A DNA stretch of 64,000 nt from Cognatishimia sp. MH4019. GTDB lineage: Bacteria; Pseudomonadota; Alphaproteobacteria; Rhodobacterales; Rhodobacteraceae. The notes below the pieces were generated by a model that worked only from the letters and a program-made list of their open reading frames with translations, ran no database searches and was not told the origin of the DNA. Below, piece after piece: positions 62,787-64,000 of the stretch (the stretch's first letter is position 1; each line of letters starts with the position of its first letter). A program made the translations under genes and the position numbers. The stretch spans positions 289,001-353,000 of the forward strand of contig NZ_JAHTBL010000004.1 in the NCBI RefSeq assembly GCF_020177595.1, written 5' to 3'.

Positions 62787-64000
62787 CTATTCAGCGGCGA
62801 CTGCCGCAGCCCCGTTCAGGTATTCCAGCATCGCCTCGGCCGCGTCGCGCCCGTCTTTGATGGCCCAAACCACAAGGCTCGCCCCGCGCACAATATCGCC
62901 CACGGCATAGACGCCAGGCAGGCCGGTGGCCCCCGTGGTGAAGTCCGCCTTCACAGTGCCCCAACGGGTCACCTCCAGCTCCGGCACGCCCCACAATGTC
63001 GGTAGGTCTTCCGGCTCAAAGCCCAACGCTTTGATGACCAGATCAGCCTCCTCCACATAGTCGGAGCCTTCGATCACCTCCGGCATCCGGCGGCCTGTCG
63101 CATCAGGCGCACCCAGACGCATCTGCTGGACCATCACACCTTCCACGGCATCGCCGGCAAAGCCCTTGGGCGCGCTGAGCCAGACAAACTCGACACCCTC
63201 TTCCTCGGCATTCTGCACCTCACGCTGAGAGCCGGGCATGTTGTCCCGGTCCCGGCGATAGAGGCATTTCACCGAGGTCGCGCCTTGCCGCACAGCCGTG
63301 CGCACACAGTCCATCGCAGTGTCTCCACCACCGATCACGACCACCCGTTTGCCTTCGGCATTCAGGTCCCCATTGTCGAACTCGGCCACATCGTCGCCAA
63401 AACTCTTGCGGTTGCTGGCGGTCAGATAGTCAATCGCGCGGACAATCCCCTCCGCCCCCGATCCAGGTGCCTGCAAATCCCTTGTTTTATAGACGCCCGT
63501 GGCAATCAACACCGCATCATGCTTTTCGCGGATGTCCTCGAATGAGATATCCTCACCCACGTTGCAATTCAGCACAAACTCGACCCCGCCTTGCTCAAGC
63601 TGATCGTTGCGCCGCATCACGACGTCCTTTTCCAGCTTGAAGCCGGGAATACCGTAGGTCAGCAAACCGCCCGCGCGGTCATAGCGATCATAGATGGTGA
63701 CCTGCACGCCTTGGCGACGCAGCACATCCGCCGCCGCCAAACCACCGGGACCCGCGCCGATAATGCCAACGCTTTCGGTGCGCTCTGCGTGCGGCTGGAT
63801 CGGCTTGACCCAGCCTTTTTCCCACGCGGTGTCTGTGATGTATTTCTCGACCGACCCAATCGTCACAGTGCCATGGCCCGATTGTTCAATCACACAATTG
63901 CCTTCGCATAGACGGTCCTGCGGGCAGATGCGGCCACAAATCTCGGGGAAGGTGTTCGTCGCCTGCGAGACCTCATAAGCCTCCTGCAAGCGCCCCTCCG
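62787..64000 (-). CDS. gltD: Glutamate synthase (NADPH) small subunit (5' end outside window)
   Basis: About 404 residues of GltD are present; the frame is open to the window end, so the N-terminal part is missing. Visible motifs: CGRICPQDRLCEGNC (Fe-S Cys), the FAD-binding VGIIGAGPGGLAAADVL, the NADPH-binding VVVIGGGDTAMDC, and GVYAVGDIVRGASLVVWAI. Passes electrons from NADPH to GltB. It lies upstream of gltB with a 146-base spacer that holds no obvious gene. Confidence 0.97.
   Translation of the reverse strand, partial: EGRLQEAYEVSQATNTFPEICGRICPQDRLCEGNCVIEQSGHGTVTIGSVEKYITDTAWEKGWVKPIQPHAERTESVGIIGAGPGGLAAADVLRRQGVQVTIYDRYDRAGGLLTYGIPGFKLEKDVVMRRNDQLEQGGVEFVLNCNVGEDISFEDIREKHDAVLIATGVYKTRDLQAPGSGAEGIVRAIDYLTASNRKSFGDDVAEFDNGDLNAEGKRVVVIGGGDTAMDCVRTAVRQGATSVKCLYRRDRDNMPGSQREVQNAEEEGVEFVWLSAPKGFAGDAVEGVMVQQMRLGAPDATGRRMPEVIEGSDYVEEADLVIKALGFEPEDLPTLWGVPELEVTRWGTVKADFTTGATGLPGVYAVGDIVRGASLVVWAIKDGRDAAEAMLEYLNGAAAVAAE

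Noticed and set aside
1-64000. CRISPR array, insertion sequence or integrase
   Set aside because: No direct-repeat array, transposase or integrase motif was seen in the reading frames or spacers.

Overview
The window is GC-rich chromosomal DNA of an alphaproteobacterium, almost certainly a Rhodobacterales member of the Roseobacter group. The evidence is a petABC cytochrome bc1 operon, a petP/petR-like regulator pair, CTGA-N9-TCAG iron boxes of the Rhodobacterales type, a PhyR-NepR-EcfG general stress response (GSR) locus, a Hint-domain secreted protein of roseobacter type, and dense small operons. It reads as stable core chromosome: I saw no insertion sequence, prophage, CRISPR array or integrase. 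The genus cannot be fixed by reading alone.

Layout. 1-5 kb: a truncated GT39-type glycosyltransferase, a CoA-transferase, an iron-box-preceded microgene plus hemP, a DUF1289 protein, a first Dps, and a bicupin protein. 5.5-18 kb: a stress island. The regulators nepR-ecfG-histidine kinase-phospholipase D run divergently from phyR. Around them are a second Dps and PRC-barrel, DUF883, holin-like, DUF1328, CsbD, ExoD, MgtC, formate/nitrite-channel and MscS-type proteins. Six intergenic sites match the EcfG promoter pattern GGAAC-N16/17-CGTT perfectly, each correctly oriented toward a stress gene, and more are near-matches. 18-23.4 kb: a second iron box precedes imelysin / di-haem oxidoreductase / imelysin / DUF1513, probably a periplasmic iron-acquisition operon. 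23.5-27.5 kb: glucosylglycerate metabolism (phosphorylase, synthase, phosphatase), followed by tRNA-Lys(UUU). 27.6-35 kb: dapF, mtaB, two GSTs, a PaiB-like flavoprotein, an SDR, PhoD and an outer-membrane barrel.

35.5-64 kb: petABC; thiBPQ behind a TPP riboswitch; aroC; a thioredoxin-fold protein lacking its cysteines; a DMT transporter; an HU protein; AMP nucleosidase; xseB-ispA-dxs; the petP-petR pair; ilvE; a choice-of-anchor/Hint protein; queG with a TTG start overlapping a GST; mtgA; and gltB-gltD (gltD cut by the window end).

The strongest biological theme is the GSR island. The phosphorelay (kinase to PhyR, PhyR sequesters NepR, EcfG is released) sits beside many of its likely targets, including two divergent promoters whose -35 elements abut in a GTTCCGGAAC palindrome. 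The second theme is iron: both iron boxes have the same CTGA-N9-TCAG form, and one drives a previously unannotated 39-codon gene overlapping hemP.
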